Made by a program: the position numbers and the translations under genes | Notes under the pieces: model-generated | What the model saw: the letters and a program-made list of their open reading frames with translations, nothing else | The model's database searches: none | Told to the model about the DNA's origin: nothing | Source: CAYVOX01 sp964453035 | Lineage (GTDB): Bacteria > Chloroflexota > Anaerolineae > Anaerolineales > Anaerolineaceae | Length of the DNA: 14,616 bases | Assembly (NCBI GenBank): GCA_964453035.1 | Contig: CAYVOX010000078.1 | Span: 1 to 14,616 of the forward strand | Reading direction: 5' to 3' | In this document: piece after piece, positions 6,001 to 13,800 of the stretch | How the letters are laid out: every line of letters begins with the position of its first letter | Numbering within the stretch: position 1 is the stretch's first letter

Positions 6001-6384
6001 TCTAAACTTATACCCGTACACCAATATCCCCTCTTTATTTCCATCCTGCCGGATTTTACGGGTCACCATTTCCACCGGCATGCCAATTTCCACCGCCTGT
6101 TCGCCCAGGTCGGTCAGTTGCGCGGTGACCATGGGGCCTTCCACCAGCTTGACCAGCGCCACGGTATAGGGCACCTGCTCTTCAAAGCCGGCGGGGGCGT
6201 CGTGCAGGGTGGTGTAGGAGTAAATCTCGCCCTTGCCGCTGAAAGTGTAGGGCGTTTTGGCCTCGCCGCCGCATTCCGGGCAAACATCGCGGGGCGGGAA
6301 CAGTTTGGTCTGGCAGTGCGGGCAAACCTCGCCCACCAGGGCATAGCGTTGTTTTTTCAATCGCCAGTGGCGCGGAATCTCCAT
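5983..6384 (-). CDS. DUF35 / Zn-ribbon OB-fold acyl-CoA-binding protein
   Basis: 133 residues. An N-terminal helix (PRHWRLKKQRYALVGEVC) leads into a rubredoxin-like zinc ribbon with C21-P-H-C24 and C35-P-E-C38. An OB-fold follows (KGEIYSYTTLHDAPAGFEEQVPYTVALVKL...VTAQLTD). This is the standard DUF35 layout and full family length. In archaea such a protein bridges acetoacetyl-CoA thiolase and HMG-CoA synthase and holds the CoA pantetheine arm so that acetoacetyl-CoA passes between active sites. Its place as the third gene after HMG-CoA synthase and a thiolase-like gene fits that role. AGGAG is about ten bases from the ATG. A strong terminator follows. Confidence 0.92.
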   Translation of the reverse strand: MEIPRHWRLKKQRYALVGEVCPHCQTKLFPPRDVCPECGGEAKTPYTFSGKGEIYSYTTLHDAPAGFEEQVPYTVALVKLVEGPMVTAQLTDLGEQAVEIGMPVEMVTRKIRQDGNKEGILVYGYKFRPVMAH

Positions 6385-6455
6385 TTTTTAGGTTCTCCTG
6401 TCTTTGCGTAATCTGCCCAAAGTGTAGATTGGGAAGACTCTCAAAACCTATCAGG

Positions 6456-7616
6456 TTAATTGCCCGCTTCCAGCACAACCGTCACTGCTGTGGAGGCTGG
6501 ACCCGCCAGCGACTGCACCAGGGCGCGGCGCGGGTTACTCAACTGATTGGCGCCCGCCTCGCCGCGCAGTTGCAGGGTGGCTTCGATCACCTGGTACACG
6601 CCGGTGGCGCCCAGCGGGTGGCCGCGCGCCTTGAGCCCGCCCATGGTCATGAGGGGCAGCCTGCCACCCAGGCTGAACACGCCTTCCTGGGCAAGGCGCA
6701 GCGCCTGCCCGCGCGGGGCAAAACCAGCGGCTTCCAGGCTGAGGGCGGCATACACCGAGAAGGAATCGCACACCTCAAAGAAATCCGCGTCCAGCGGCAA
6801 AATACCCGCCTGCCCGCAGGCCCGTTCCATCGAAAGCGCCGCCGCCTCAAATTTGAGCGGGTCGGGGCGGTCGTGCAGGGCTAATGCATCCACCACCACG
6901 CTGCTGCCGCGCACGCGCACCTGGCGGTGGGCAAAATCGCGGGGCAGGCGGTCGGCCCGTGTCAGCACCAGGGCTGCGGCGCCGTCGGCGTAGGGGGCCA
7001 TATCAAAAATGTTCATCGGGTCGGCAAAAATTTCTGCGCGCTCGTAGGACTCGCGGGTGATGGCCTTGCGGAAGAGCGCGTTGGGGTTGTTGACTGCGTT
7101 GGCATGCGCCAGCAGGGGAAACTCGGCAAAGGCTTTGCGATCCACGCCGTATTGGTGCATGTAGCGGCGCATCAACAGGGCTCCCTGTCCCATCGGGATG
7201 AGCCCGTTGACCGCTTCATAGTCATAATCCAGCGCCTGGGCCACGGAGGCTTCCAGTTCGGGGCCGACTTTGTCGTTATATTTTTCCGCGCCCACCACCA
7301 GGGCTACGTCAATCCAGCCGGAAGCCACCGCCAGGTAAGCCTGGTGCAGAGCTCCCGCGCCGGAGGCGCCCGCCGCCTCGATGGTCACGCCTTCAATGCC
7401 CTCCAGCGCGGCGCTTTCAGCCAGCAGCGCGCCCAGGTTGGATTGGTGCGAGGCCATCGGGGCCATATAGTTGCCGATGTACATGGCCTGCGGCGCCAAC
7501 CCCGCCGAATCACGCAGCGCAGCGCGGATGGCGCGTGCGCCCAGCGTGCGCAGCGAGGTATCCCAGTATTCGCCAACAGGCACCTGTCCCATCCCGGCAA
7601 TCACAACTTCGGTCAT
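6456..7616 (-). CDS. Thiolase-like protein (archaeal acetoacetyl-CoA thiolase/SCP2-type) with altered active site
   Basis: 386 residues, normal thiolase length, recognisable by EAAGASGAGALHQAYLAV (80-97), MNIFDMAPYADGAAALVL (201-218) and GGLKARGHPLGATG (326-339). The GHP histidine (H333) is intact. However, the place of the acyl-accepting cysteine (CASG in active thiolases) is G83-A-S-G, codon GGC. The usual His of the HDxF motif is C283 (EVCDSFS), and the C-terminal HNxGG-type loop reads QSLAGPAS. Claisen condensation as in ordinary thiolases is therefore doubtful. It may be a structural partner of the HMG-CoA synthase and DUF35 protein, or use other chemistry. AAGGAG lies six bases before the ATG, and 24 bases separate it from the HMG-CoA synthase gene. 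Confidence 0.88.
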   Translation of the reverse strand: MTEVVIAGMGQVPVGEYWDTSLRTLGARAIRAALRDSAGLAPQAMYIGNYMAPMASHQSNLGALLAESAALEGIEGVTIEAAGASGAGALHQAYLAVASGWIDVALVVGAEKYNDKVGPELEASVAQALDYDYEAVNGLIPMGQGALLMRRYMHQYGVDRKAFAEFPLLAHANAVNNPNALFRKAITRESYERAEIFADPMNIFDMAPYADGAAALVLTRADRLPRDFAHRQVRVRGSSVVVDALALHDRPDPLKFEAAALSMERACGQAGILPLDADFFEVCDSFSVYAALSLEAAGFAPRGQALRLAQEGVFSLGGRLPLMTMGGLKARGHPLGATGVYQVIEATLQLRGEAGANQLSNPRRALVQSLAGPASTAVTVVLEAGN

Positions 7617-7640
7617 GGCAATCTCCTTTGTCCGGTTGGG

Positions 7641-8711
7641 TTATTCCAGCGCCAAAATGCCGCGGTAGCGCGTATAGGTGGCGTAATCAATGGGGGTGCG
7701 CCGGGCGATGTACTCCTGGGTTTTGGTGGCTTTGCTCTGCCGCTCGGTGAGGGCTTCCGTCACGCGCAGAACAAACGCATCAGAGCCTGCCCCCGAGCCA
7801 TACGAGATCATCAAAATGCGGTCGCCAGGTTTGGCGATATCCAGCACTGCCGTCAAGCCAATCAGCGCCGCGCCGGCGTAGGTGTTGCCGATGACCGGCA
7901 CCAGCAACCCCGGCTTGATTTGCTCATCGGTAAAGCCGAGCATCCCCGCCACCCGCTGTGGAAAGCGCGTGTTGGGCTGGTGGAAGACGGCATAGTTGAA
8001 ATCGGCCGGCTTGAGGTTGGCAGCTTTCATCAGGTTGCGCCCGGCCTGGGTGATATGCTCAAAATAGGCCGGTTCGCCGGTGAAGCGCTGCCCGTGGGAG
8101 GGGTATTTAATCTCCGCGCGGCGCCAGAAGTCGGGCGTATCCGTCACGTAGGAGTAATTCATCTCAATCAGCGCCAGGGATTGTTCCGCCGGGCCGATGA
8201 TGTAGGCTGCCCCGCCCGAAGCCGCGGTGTATTCCAGCGCGTCGCCCGGGCGGCCCTGGGCGGTATCCATGCCAATCGCCAGGGCGTAGTCGGCCATGCG
8301 CGAGCCGACCAGCGCCACCGCCGCCACCATGGCTTCGCTGCCGGCTTTGCAGGCAAATTCCCAGTCCCCCGCCGAGATGCTGGCCGAGGCGCCAATGGCT
8401 TCCGCCACCACCGTGCCAGAAGGCTTGACCGCGTACGGGTGCGATTCGGAGCCCACCCACACCGCGCGCAGTTCCTCAGCGGAGATGCCTGCGCGAGCCA
8501 GCGCGTTGCGCGAAGCTTCGATGGACATGGTGATGACGTCTTCATCCAGCCCTGCCACCGCTTTTTCCTTCACCGGCAGGCCAGAAGCTTTGCCGCCTGC
8601 CCACACCCGCGCCACCTCAACCGCGGGCAGCCGGTAGCGCGGCACATACGCCCCGTATCCCACCACGCCCACCGGGCGCTCTGTTTTCATCAAGATTTTA
8701 TCTGGATCCAT
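7641..8711 (-). CDS. Hydroxymethylglutaryl-CoA synthase, archaeal type
   Basis: 356 residues, close to archaeal HMG-CoA synthases and shorter than eukaryotic ones. It condenses acetyl-CoA with acetoacetyl-CoA to HMG-CoA in the mevalonate pathway. Strong signatures are VGYGAYVPRYRL, PVKEKAVAGLDED, GSESHPYAVKPSGT, EFACKAGSE, GDALEYTAASGGAA, YVTDTPDFWRR, RFTGEPAYF, FHQPNTRFP and YGSGAGSDAF. The expected catalytic set is present: E89, C121 (nucleophile) and H244. The start at 8711 is preferred because GGGAG lies seven bases before it; an alternative at M8 has no such site. Thiolase-like and DUF35 genes follow at once, matching the archaeal channelling complex. Some Chloroflexota are known to use a mevalonate-type route, so the enzyme is not out of place. 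Confidence 0.95.
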   Translation of the reverse strand: MDPDKILMKTERPVGVVGYGAYVPRYRLPAVEVARVWAGGKASGLPVKEKAVAGLDEDVITMSIEASRNALARAGISAEELRAVWVGSESHPYAVKPSGTVVAEAIGASASISAGDWEFACKAGSEAMVAAVALVGSRMADYALAIGMDTAQGRPGDALEYTAASGGAAYIIGPAEQSLALIEMNYSYVTDTPDFWRRAEIKYPSHGQRFTGEPAYFEHITQAGRNLMKAANLKPADFNYAVFHQPNTRFPQRVAGMLGFTDEQIKPGLLVPVIGNTYAGAALIGLTAVLDIAKPGDRILMISYGSGAGSDAFVLRVTEALTERQSKATKTQEYIARRTPIDYATYTRYRGILALE

Positions 8712-8866
8712 AATCTATCTCCCGAGAAAGATATCTGCGCGTTCAAGTTGGCAGCGCGCAGCGCCTGAATTGAAAAACCAGCCGGGTCAACACGCGAACC
8801 CACCCGCGGCTTCCTCAAAGGTCCTGCCCATTGGAAGCACGCCGGTAAGCTCTGGATGCAACTATA

Positions 8867-8894
8867 CTGATAGATTACTGGCAAAAACTATCAA
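8867..8894 (-). promoter_or_regulatory. Possible promoter before the HMG-CoA synthase operon
   Basis: On the minus strand TTGATA (8889-8894), a 16-base spacer and TATCAG (8867-8872). An overlapping TATAGT (8861-8866) is an alternative -10. It would leave a leader of about 150 bases in the 229-base gap after the PilZ gene. No riboswitch pattern is recognised there. Read-through from the PilZ gene is the alternative. Confidence 0.35.
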
Positions 8895-8940
8895 AATGCG
8901 CGCGCCAAAGGTTAAACCCCCTGCCTTCAGCCGCACAGGG

Positions 8941-9288
8941 TCACTCGCGCAGGCCGTAATCCTCCACCAGGCGCTCGATGATGGCGACATCCTCTTCAGC
9001 CACCTGTTCCAGGTGGAAGCCGGTGTTGAAGAAGTTGGGGTCAACATCCGGCGCGGTCCACATGGTTTTCCCCGTCATATCCAGGTGGCGCCTGGGGAAC
9101 CCGAAGCCATCCGGCAGGTCCATGCGCAGGTCAAACAGGGTATGAACCGGCAGCGCCTGCTCACCGATCAGCATCAGCCCCTCCACCGTCAGGTCTGAGA
9201 GGTTGCCGAGCATCTCGCCGGTTTTGCGGTTGAACACCCGCGTGTAGAACATCAGGTACTTTCGTTTAAGTTTGCGCCGTTCTTCCAT
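8941..9288 (-). CDS. PilZ domain-like protein (candidate c-di-GMP receptor)
   Basis: 115 residues from the ATG at 9288, chosen because GGAGGG sits seven bases before it; a longer frame from 9336 lacks such a site. The N-terminus has R5-K-L-K-R9, the RxxxR loop of PilZ proteins. A second motif D32-L-T-V-E-G37 follows at the usual place of [D/N]xSxxG, with Thr replacing Ser. The rest alternates beta strands (LFDLRMDLP, LDMTGKTMW, NTGFHLEQV) and closes with a helix, as in single-domain PilZ proteins. PilZ proteins bind cyclic di-GMP. It overlaps no neighbour and starts 16 bases after the nitroreductase stop, so the two are probably co-transcribed. Confidence 0.72.
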   Translation of the reverse strand: MEERRKLKRKYLMFYTRVFNRKTGEMLGNLSDLTVEGLMLIGEQALPVHTLFDLRMDLPDGFGFPRRHLDMTGKTMWTAPDVDPNFFNTGFHLEQVAEEDVAIIERLVEDYGLRE

Positions 9289-9304
9289 GATTCTGCCCTC
9301 CCGC

Positions 9305-9790
9305 TCACCACTTTTCCCAGTGAATGACTTCCTCAAGGCGCTTCTTTTCTTTGGCAGGCCATTCCGCCGGCACGCCCAGCGGCACCAGGGTGAGCAGGCG
9401 CCGCCCCTGCGGGATACCCAACAGGGCGCGGAACTCCTCCTCGCGCTGCAAGGTGTAGCCTTCCAGCCAGCAGGAGCCGTATCCCAGCGCGGTGGCTGCC
9501 AGCAGCATGTTCTCCACCGCCGCCGAGCCGTCCTCCACCCACCAGCGCGAGGCAGGGTCCATCACCACGGCGATGATGGCTCCGGCATGTTCCATCCAGC
9601 GCGCCGCCACTTTGAGACGTTCGATCATTGCCGCGTCGGTGATGATGATAAAATCCCACGGCTGCAGGTTGGAGCCGCTGGCTGCCAGCCGCCCGGCTTC
9701 CACAATTTTGAGCAGGTCGCCCGGCGGAATGCGCTCGCCGGTGAAATGACGCACGCTGCGGCGTTTTTGGATGGCTTCAAAAAGCTCCAT
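9305..9790 (-). CDS. Nitroreductase-family FMN oxidoreductase
   Basis: 161 residues from the ATG at 9790; GGAGG five bases upstream decides this over a longer frame from 9859. Family marks in order are EAIQKRRSVRHF near the N-terminus (Arg residues that hold the FMN phosphate), SGSNLQPWDF (39-48), DGSAAVENMLLAATALGYGSCW in the middle (long helix at the dimer interface) and LVPLGVPAEWP near the end. These are FMN dimers that reduce nitro groups, quinones or other electron-poor substrates with NAD(P)H. The natural substrate is not evident. It is short for the family but complete. A perfect TATAAT lies upstream, and the PilZ-like gene follows closely. Confidence 0.88.
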   Translation of the reverse strand: MELFEAIQKRRSVRHFTGERIPPGDLLKIVEAGRLAASGSNLQPWDFIIITDAAMIERLKVAARWMEHAGAIIAVVMDPASRWWVEDGSAAVENMLLAATALGYGSCWLEGYTLQREEEFRALLGIPQGRRLLTLVPLGVPAEWPAKEKKRLEEVIHWEKW

Positions 9791-9823
9791 GCAGGCCTCC
9801 ACGGTTGAATTTACGATAAAATG

Positions 9824-9829
9824 ATTATA
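9824..9829 (-). promoter_or_regulatory. -10 element (TATAAT) of the nitroreductase-PilZ unit
   Basis: A perfect TATAAT on the minus strand, 34 bases before the nitroreductase ATG. A TTGACC lies 24 bases further up, too far for a standard -35. The 141-base gap 9791-9931 is shared with the divergent lipoprotein gene, for which no good promoter is seen. Confidence 0.5.
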
Positions 9830-9931
9830 CAGGTTATCAGGCGGGGTTGTTGCGGTCAATTGCGGGCAAATGCGCGGGAACTAAATCGGCCGGGTGGCGT
9901 CTTAGGAAGAGAAAATTCAACTGGAGAAGAA

Positions 9932-10369
9932 ATGAAACCTTTTATCATCCTGATTTTAACGTCCCTTGTTTTGCTCACTGCCTGCCAGGCAGACTACAGA
10001 TCTTCCGAGGCTCAGTTTAAAAGCCTGGTTGACCAGCAGTTGACCCTCGATAAACTGCTGGTGCAGGGCCAGGAGATTGCCATCCCGGCGGATATCACAG
10101 CGCATATCACCTTTGATAAGAACATGAAGATTTCTGGCAGCGGCGGCTGCAACCGCTACTTTGGCGGCTATGAGCTCCCGGCTGCGGGGCAGGTGGGCTT
10201 CAGCCAGGTCGGTTCGACCAAGATGTACTGCCAGGGGAAGATGACCGTCGAAGACGGGCTGTTCCAGGTGTTTGATAAAGTGAGCCGCTTTAAATTTGAA
10301 GGCGCTCACCTGCTGCTGGTCTCTGATGACGGAAAATACCAGGCGCGGTTTGTTATCCCGGCCAAATAA
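9932..10369 (+). CDS. META/HslJ-like domain lipoprotein
   Basis: 145 residues. The N-terminus MKPFIILILTSLVLLTAC is a lipoprotein signal peptide, with lipobox L-T-A-C18 as the processing and lipidation site. The mature protein carries a META-type domain: ISGSGGCNRYFGGYEL, then QVGFSQVGSTKMYCQGKMTVEDGLFQVFDKV, then LLLVSDDGKYQARF. This matches the GCNxxxGxY...STxMxC...E pattern of HslJ-like proteins, which are linked to heat-shock or antibiotic tolerance in enterobacteria; the mechanism is unclear. The start is set by GGAG five bases upstream and by the signal peptide; the frame extends further up without support. The protein is expected on the outer face of the cytoplasmic membrane. A strong terminator follows. 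Confidence 0.87.
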   Translation: MKPFIILILTSLVLLTACQADYRSSEAQFKSLVDQQLTLDKLLVQGQEIAIPADITAHITFDKNMKISGSGGCNRYFGGYELPAAGQVGFSQVGSTKMYCQGKMTVEDGLFQVFDKVSRFKFEGAHLLLVSDDGKYQARFVIPAK

Positions 10370-10394
10370 GCGGATTTTTTGCTGCCCCACCATC

Positions 10395-10434
10395 AACCTC
10401 CAAAGGTTTTTTCGAAACCTTTGGAGGTTTTTTT
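10395..10434 (+). terminator. Strong intrinsic terminator after the lipoprotein gene
   Basis: A perfect 15-bp stem (AACCTCCAAAGGTTT and its complement) around a 5-base loop, ending in a run of seven T residues, 25 bases after the stop codon. It has the same design as the hairpin at 10545-10578. Confidence 0.92.
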
Positions 10435-10480
10435 AGAAAAAGGCCAGGTCTCCTCTGCCTGCAGGTACTCGGGCGGGGAG
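10426..10480 (+). repeat. Imperfect direct repeat, copy 1
   Basis: It shares TTTTTAGAAA, then after six unlike bases CAGGTCTCCTCT (10444-10455), then GTACTCGGGCGGG, in the same order as copy 2 at 10555-10617. Part of it overlaps the U-tract of the terminator. No coding frame is convincing anywhere in 10435-10690. Confidence 0.5.
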
Positions 10481-10544
10481 AGAAGGAGGGGAGCAACCAC
10501 CTGCGAGTGGCGGGCGGGAGCGGGTCAAAGCACCCTCGCCGAAA

Positions 10545-10578
10545 AGACCTGTTAGGTTTTTAGAAACCTAACAGGTCT
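10545..10578 (+). repeat. Intergenic palindrome, 15-bp perfect stem
   Basis: AGACCTGTTAGGTTT, a TTAG loop, and the exact complement. No T-run follows, so it is not a classical terminator. Each arm repeats the ACCT...AGGTTT layout of the terminator at 10395, which suggests one family of dispersed hairpins. Confidence 0.75.
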
Positions 10579-10617
10579 CCTCTATTCGCGGGGATCGCGC
10601 AGTACGCGGGCGGGAGC
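10555..10617 (+). repeat. Imperfect direct repeat, copy 2
   Basis: TTTTTAGAAA, CAGGTCTCCTCT (10572-10583) and GTACGCGGGCGGGAGC (10602-10617) recur in the same order as in copy 1. GCGGGCGGGAGC also occurs at 10510-10521. Confidence 0.5.
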
Positions 10618-10690
10618 AAAGCAGCAGGCGGCGTTTGCCGGGGGGACAGCCTTACAGAATCGAAAACCGGGCAAAAAAACTTAAGAAAAA

Positions 10691-10719
10691 TTGACAGCCT
10701 CAAATTGGACAGGTATACT
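10691..10719 (+). promoter_or_regulatory. Consensus sigma-70-type promoter of the beta-helix gene
   Basis: TTGACA (10691-10696), a 17-base spacer and TATACT (10714-10719). This is the best promoter in the window. Transcription should start near 10726, leaving a leader of about 170 bases. Confidence 0.85.
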
Positions 10720-10764
10720 ATTTAAACAGTGTTGTTTGGGGAGGTTTGAATTGGCACGATGTAA

Positions 10765-10893
10765 ATGAAAACCGGCCAGGTTGAGCCAGCGGGGTTCTCT
10801 GCAGATTTTTTTGATGCTATCATCCATCGCCCGCGCCCTGGCAGGTTTTTTGCAGAAATTCAACCAAGAATTGCCTATTTTACAGGAGTATAA
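10765..10893 (+). other. Possible 42-codon upstream frame in the beta-helix leader
   Basis: An open frame starts ATGAAAACC and ends TAA three bases before the ATG of the beta-helix gene, and the main gene's AGGAG lies inside it. The peptide is unlike anything I know, and no ribosome-binding site is close to its start. It could be chance. Confidence 0.2.
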
Positions 10894-10896
10894 AAA

Positions 10897-13800
10897 ATGA
10901 ATTTCAAATTACGCAAGACCAGAACCTTCATTTTTTCTCTGGCATGCCTGGCAGCCCTGCTGGCGCTGAGCGTTGGCACTGTGTTTGCCCTGGCGACCGC
11001 CGTCGTGGTAGATCCCACCCATATGAATGGTTGGAGCTTTGCGGTGGAAGGCGCGGCAACGGTGAAGGGCAACCTGATACCGGGTCCGGGCACAGCGCCA
11101 CTGGGATTGGGCAGCGCTCACCTGGCGGTGACGGATGCCACCGGGGCTGGTGCAGTGGCGCTGAAGAGCGCCCAGTTCAAGGGTACGCTGTTGAACCAGA
11201 TTGCCAGCATCACCTACTCCACTTACGTCACCAGCGCGGCGGTGGTTGCGCCGATGTTCCAGATGGAGGTGGATTTCAACGGCACGGACACGGGCCGGTT
11301 GATTTTTGAGCCGCCGGCGGCTTCTATCCTGCCTGCGCAGTGGCAACAGTGGACGCCGTTGTTCTTCAACTGGTACGGCGACACCACACCCGACGGCACT
11401 TGCCTGCAGGCAGCGCCGTGCACCTGGGGAACAATCCTGGGCAAGTGGCCCACCGCTAAAATTGTGGAAAGCGACGGTGAAGTGCTGTTCAAGGCCGGCG
11501 GGGCGCTCATCTGGGGCAATTTTGACGGCAATGTGGATAACTTCGCTTTCACCACCGTGGATTTGACCACGACCGCGTTTGATTTTGAGCCGCCTGCCGA
11601 TGCGTACGTGGATGATGACTGGGCAGCTGTGCCGCCCGGGACAGACCCGAACGCGGATGAGGATGTACTGCCGAACGTGATGGGGTTGGATGCTTTCACC
11701 GCCATCCAGGAGGCGATTGACGTGGTGCAAATTGGCGGGAATGTGTACGTTGCCGCGGGCACCTACGCTAACAGCGGGCAAATTATCGTGCACAAGACGC
11801 TCTCGCTGGTGGGTGAGAACAGGGATACGACCATCCTCAATCCGCTGACGGATGCAATCGGCGGTGGGGATGCCGGGGCGTGGATTGTTGTTAATGAAAG
11901 CGCAACGTTCAACCTGAGCGGGGTGACGCTGGATGGCAGCGGCAGGCAGCTCGTTTCGGGGCTGCGCTTCAACGGCGGTGGTGTGGTGGATGATGTTATC
12001 ATCCAGCACATCAAGGCCGACGGCTACATGGGGTTTGCCATCGTTGAGGGGTACACCAACACAGCGCCTCGCACGCTGACGGTGAGCAACAGCACCATCA
12101 CGGACTTTGGACGGGTGGGCATCCAGGCGGATGAAGGCCTCGGTGGCAGCACCACCACCATCACCAACAACATCATCACCGGCAAAGGCACTGGCGACCA
12201 CCTGGATTATGGCGTCACCGTGGAAGGCGGCGCTGAGGCGATCATCACCGGCAACACCATTACCAACTGCCGCGGGGTTGCCTCGGTGGACGGCTCAACT
12301 TCGGGCGCGATTATGGCAACCACCTACTTTGCGGAAGGAACCACGGCGACCATCACCGGAAACACGTTGATGGATAACTCCTATGGAATCCTGGTGGGCT
12401 ATGACGAACTGGATAAAAGCTCGGTGACGGCCAGCTTTAACCGCATTGTGAAGAATGATTTTGGCCTGGCTTCTTCAGCGCCGGTAGTCAAAGCGGAAAA
12501 CAACTGGTGGGGCTGCAACGAGGGCCCGGCTGGTGACGACTGCGACCCGCTTGAGGAGAAGGAAGACGCTGACGCCGATCCCTGGCTGGTGATGGCGATA
12601 TCGGAACTGCCCTCACCGTTGATCCCGGGCACCAATTTCACCTTCACCGCTGACCTGACCAAAAACTCGAACGGCGCGGATACTTCCACGCTGGGATACC
12701 TGCCAGACGGGACGACGGTGGCTTTTACCCCGATCGAAAGGGTGAATCCGGATGAAGCCGGGCTGGCCAGCGGCACCGCCTCTACCACCGCCAGCCTGCC
12801 GGTGACGCAGGTCAGCTTTAACCTGTGCGCCCGGCTGGATGCTGAGCAGTTGTGCCGGTCGGTGGTGATTACGCAGCCGGTTATCACCTGGGCGGATGAC
12901 GCCTGGGTGGGAATGCCCGTTGGCACGGTGGTGAACTGGGGCAGCGGGGATCACATCATCGGTTACGATGCGTTTGCCACGGTGCAGGGTGCGGTCACTG
13001 CTGTGGCAGTGGATGGGGACGTGATTGTGAGGCCGGGAACTTACCTTGAGCAGGTGAGCGTGACCAAATCGCTGAGCCTGAGCGGGGAAGCGGGTGAGTT
13101 GTTGAACACCCTGCTTAAACCCCCGGCGGTGAACCCGGTATCGGAAATTTTGCTCCTGAGCGGGACGGGGGTGAAGGTTGAGATCACCGGCCTGACCATC
13201 AGCGGGCCGGGGGCTGGCACCAGCGGCTCGCTGGGCAGTGGCATCTTCGTGCGCGACGGCGCGGATGCGAATATCCACCACAACCGGATTGTTGAAATCC
13301 GCGATTCCACGCTCAGCAGCGCGCAGACGGGTATTGCCATCCAGGTGGGCAGTCAGACGCTGGCGACCACCGGCAGCGCCACGATTGACCAGAACACCAT
13401 CAGCGGTTATCAGAAGACCGGCATTGCTGTCAGCCAGAGCGGCTCAACTGCCACCATCACCGCCAACACCATCACCGGCGCCGGACCCATCAGCGTGATT
13501 GCCCAGCGGGGCATCCTGGTCAGCTACGGGGCCACTGCCAATATCACGGGCAACGCGGTGAATGCGCACGCCTACCTGGGCGCGGGGTCTACGGCGATTG
13601 GCATCCTCATCTACGGCGCCAACGCCAACACATCTGCCAACACGCTGAGCGAGAACTTCTACGGCATCTATCACATGGGTGGTTCCGGCACGCACGATAG
13701 CAACGTGCTTAACACCACCGCCGCAGGGGTGGGAGCCTCTCTCTACTACGGTATCAGCATTTCAAACGCGCTGGCTGCCGCGCCGATGACCGTGACGGTG

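Noticed and set aside
6927..8768. Plus-strand open frame of 613 codons
   Set aside because: It is the antisense of the HMG-CoA synthase and thiolase-like genes, whose products match known families. The plus-strand translation is His/Gly/Arg-rich with no domain, as GC-rich shadow frames usually are.
9791..9859. Longer nitroreductase with 23 more residues
   Set aside because: The extension runs through the TATAAT promoter and has no ribosome-binding site; the ATG at 9790 has GGAGG and begins the normal family N-terminus.
10726..10896. c-di-GMP (GEMM) riboswitch in the beta-helix leader
   Set aside because: A GGCACG and purine-rich bits recall GEMM, but the conserved CAAACC/GAAA and GACGCAAAGCC parts are absent.
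10909..12201. Minus-strand open frame of 430 codons
   Set aside because: Shadow of the beta-helix gene, which has a promoter, ribosome-binding site and signal peptide. The antisense product has no recognisable domain.
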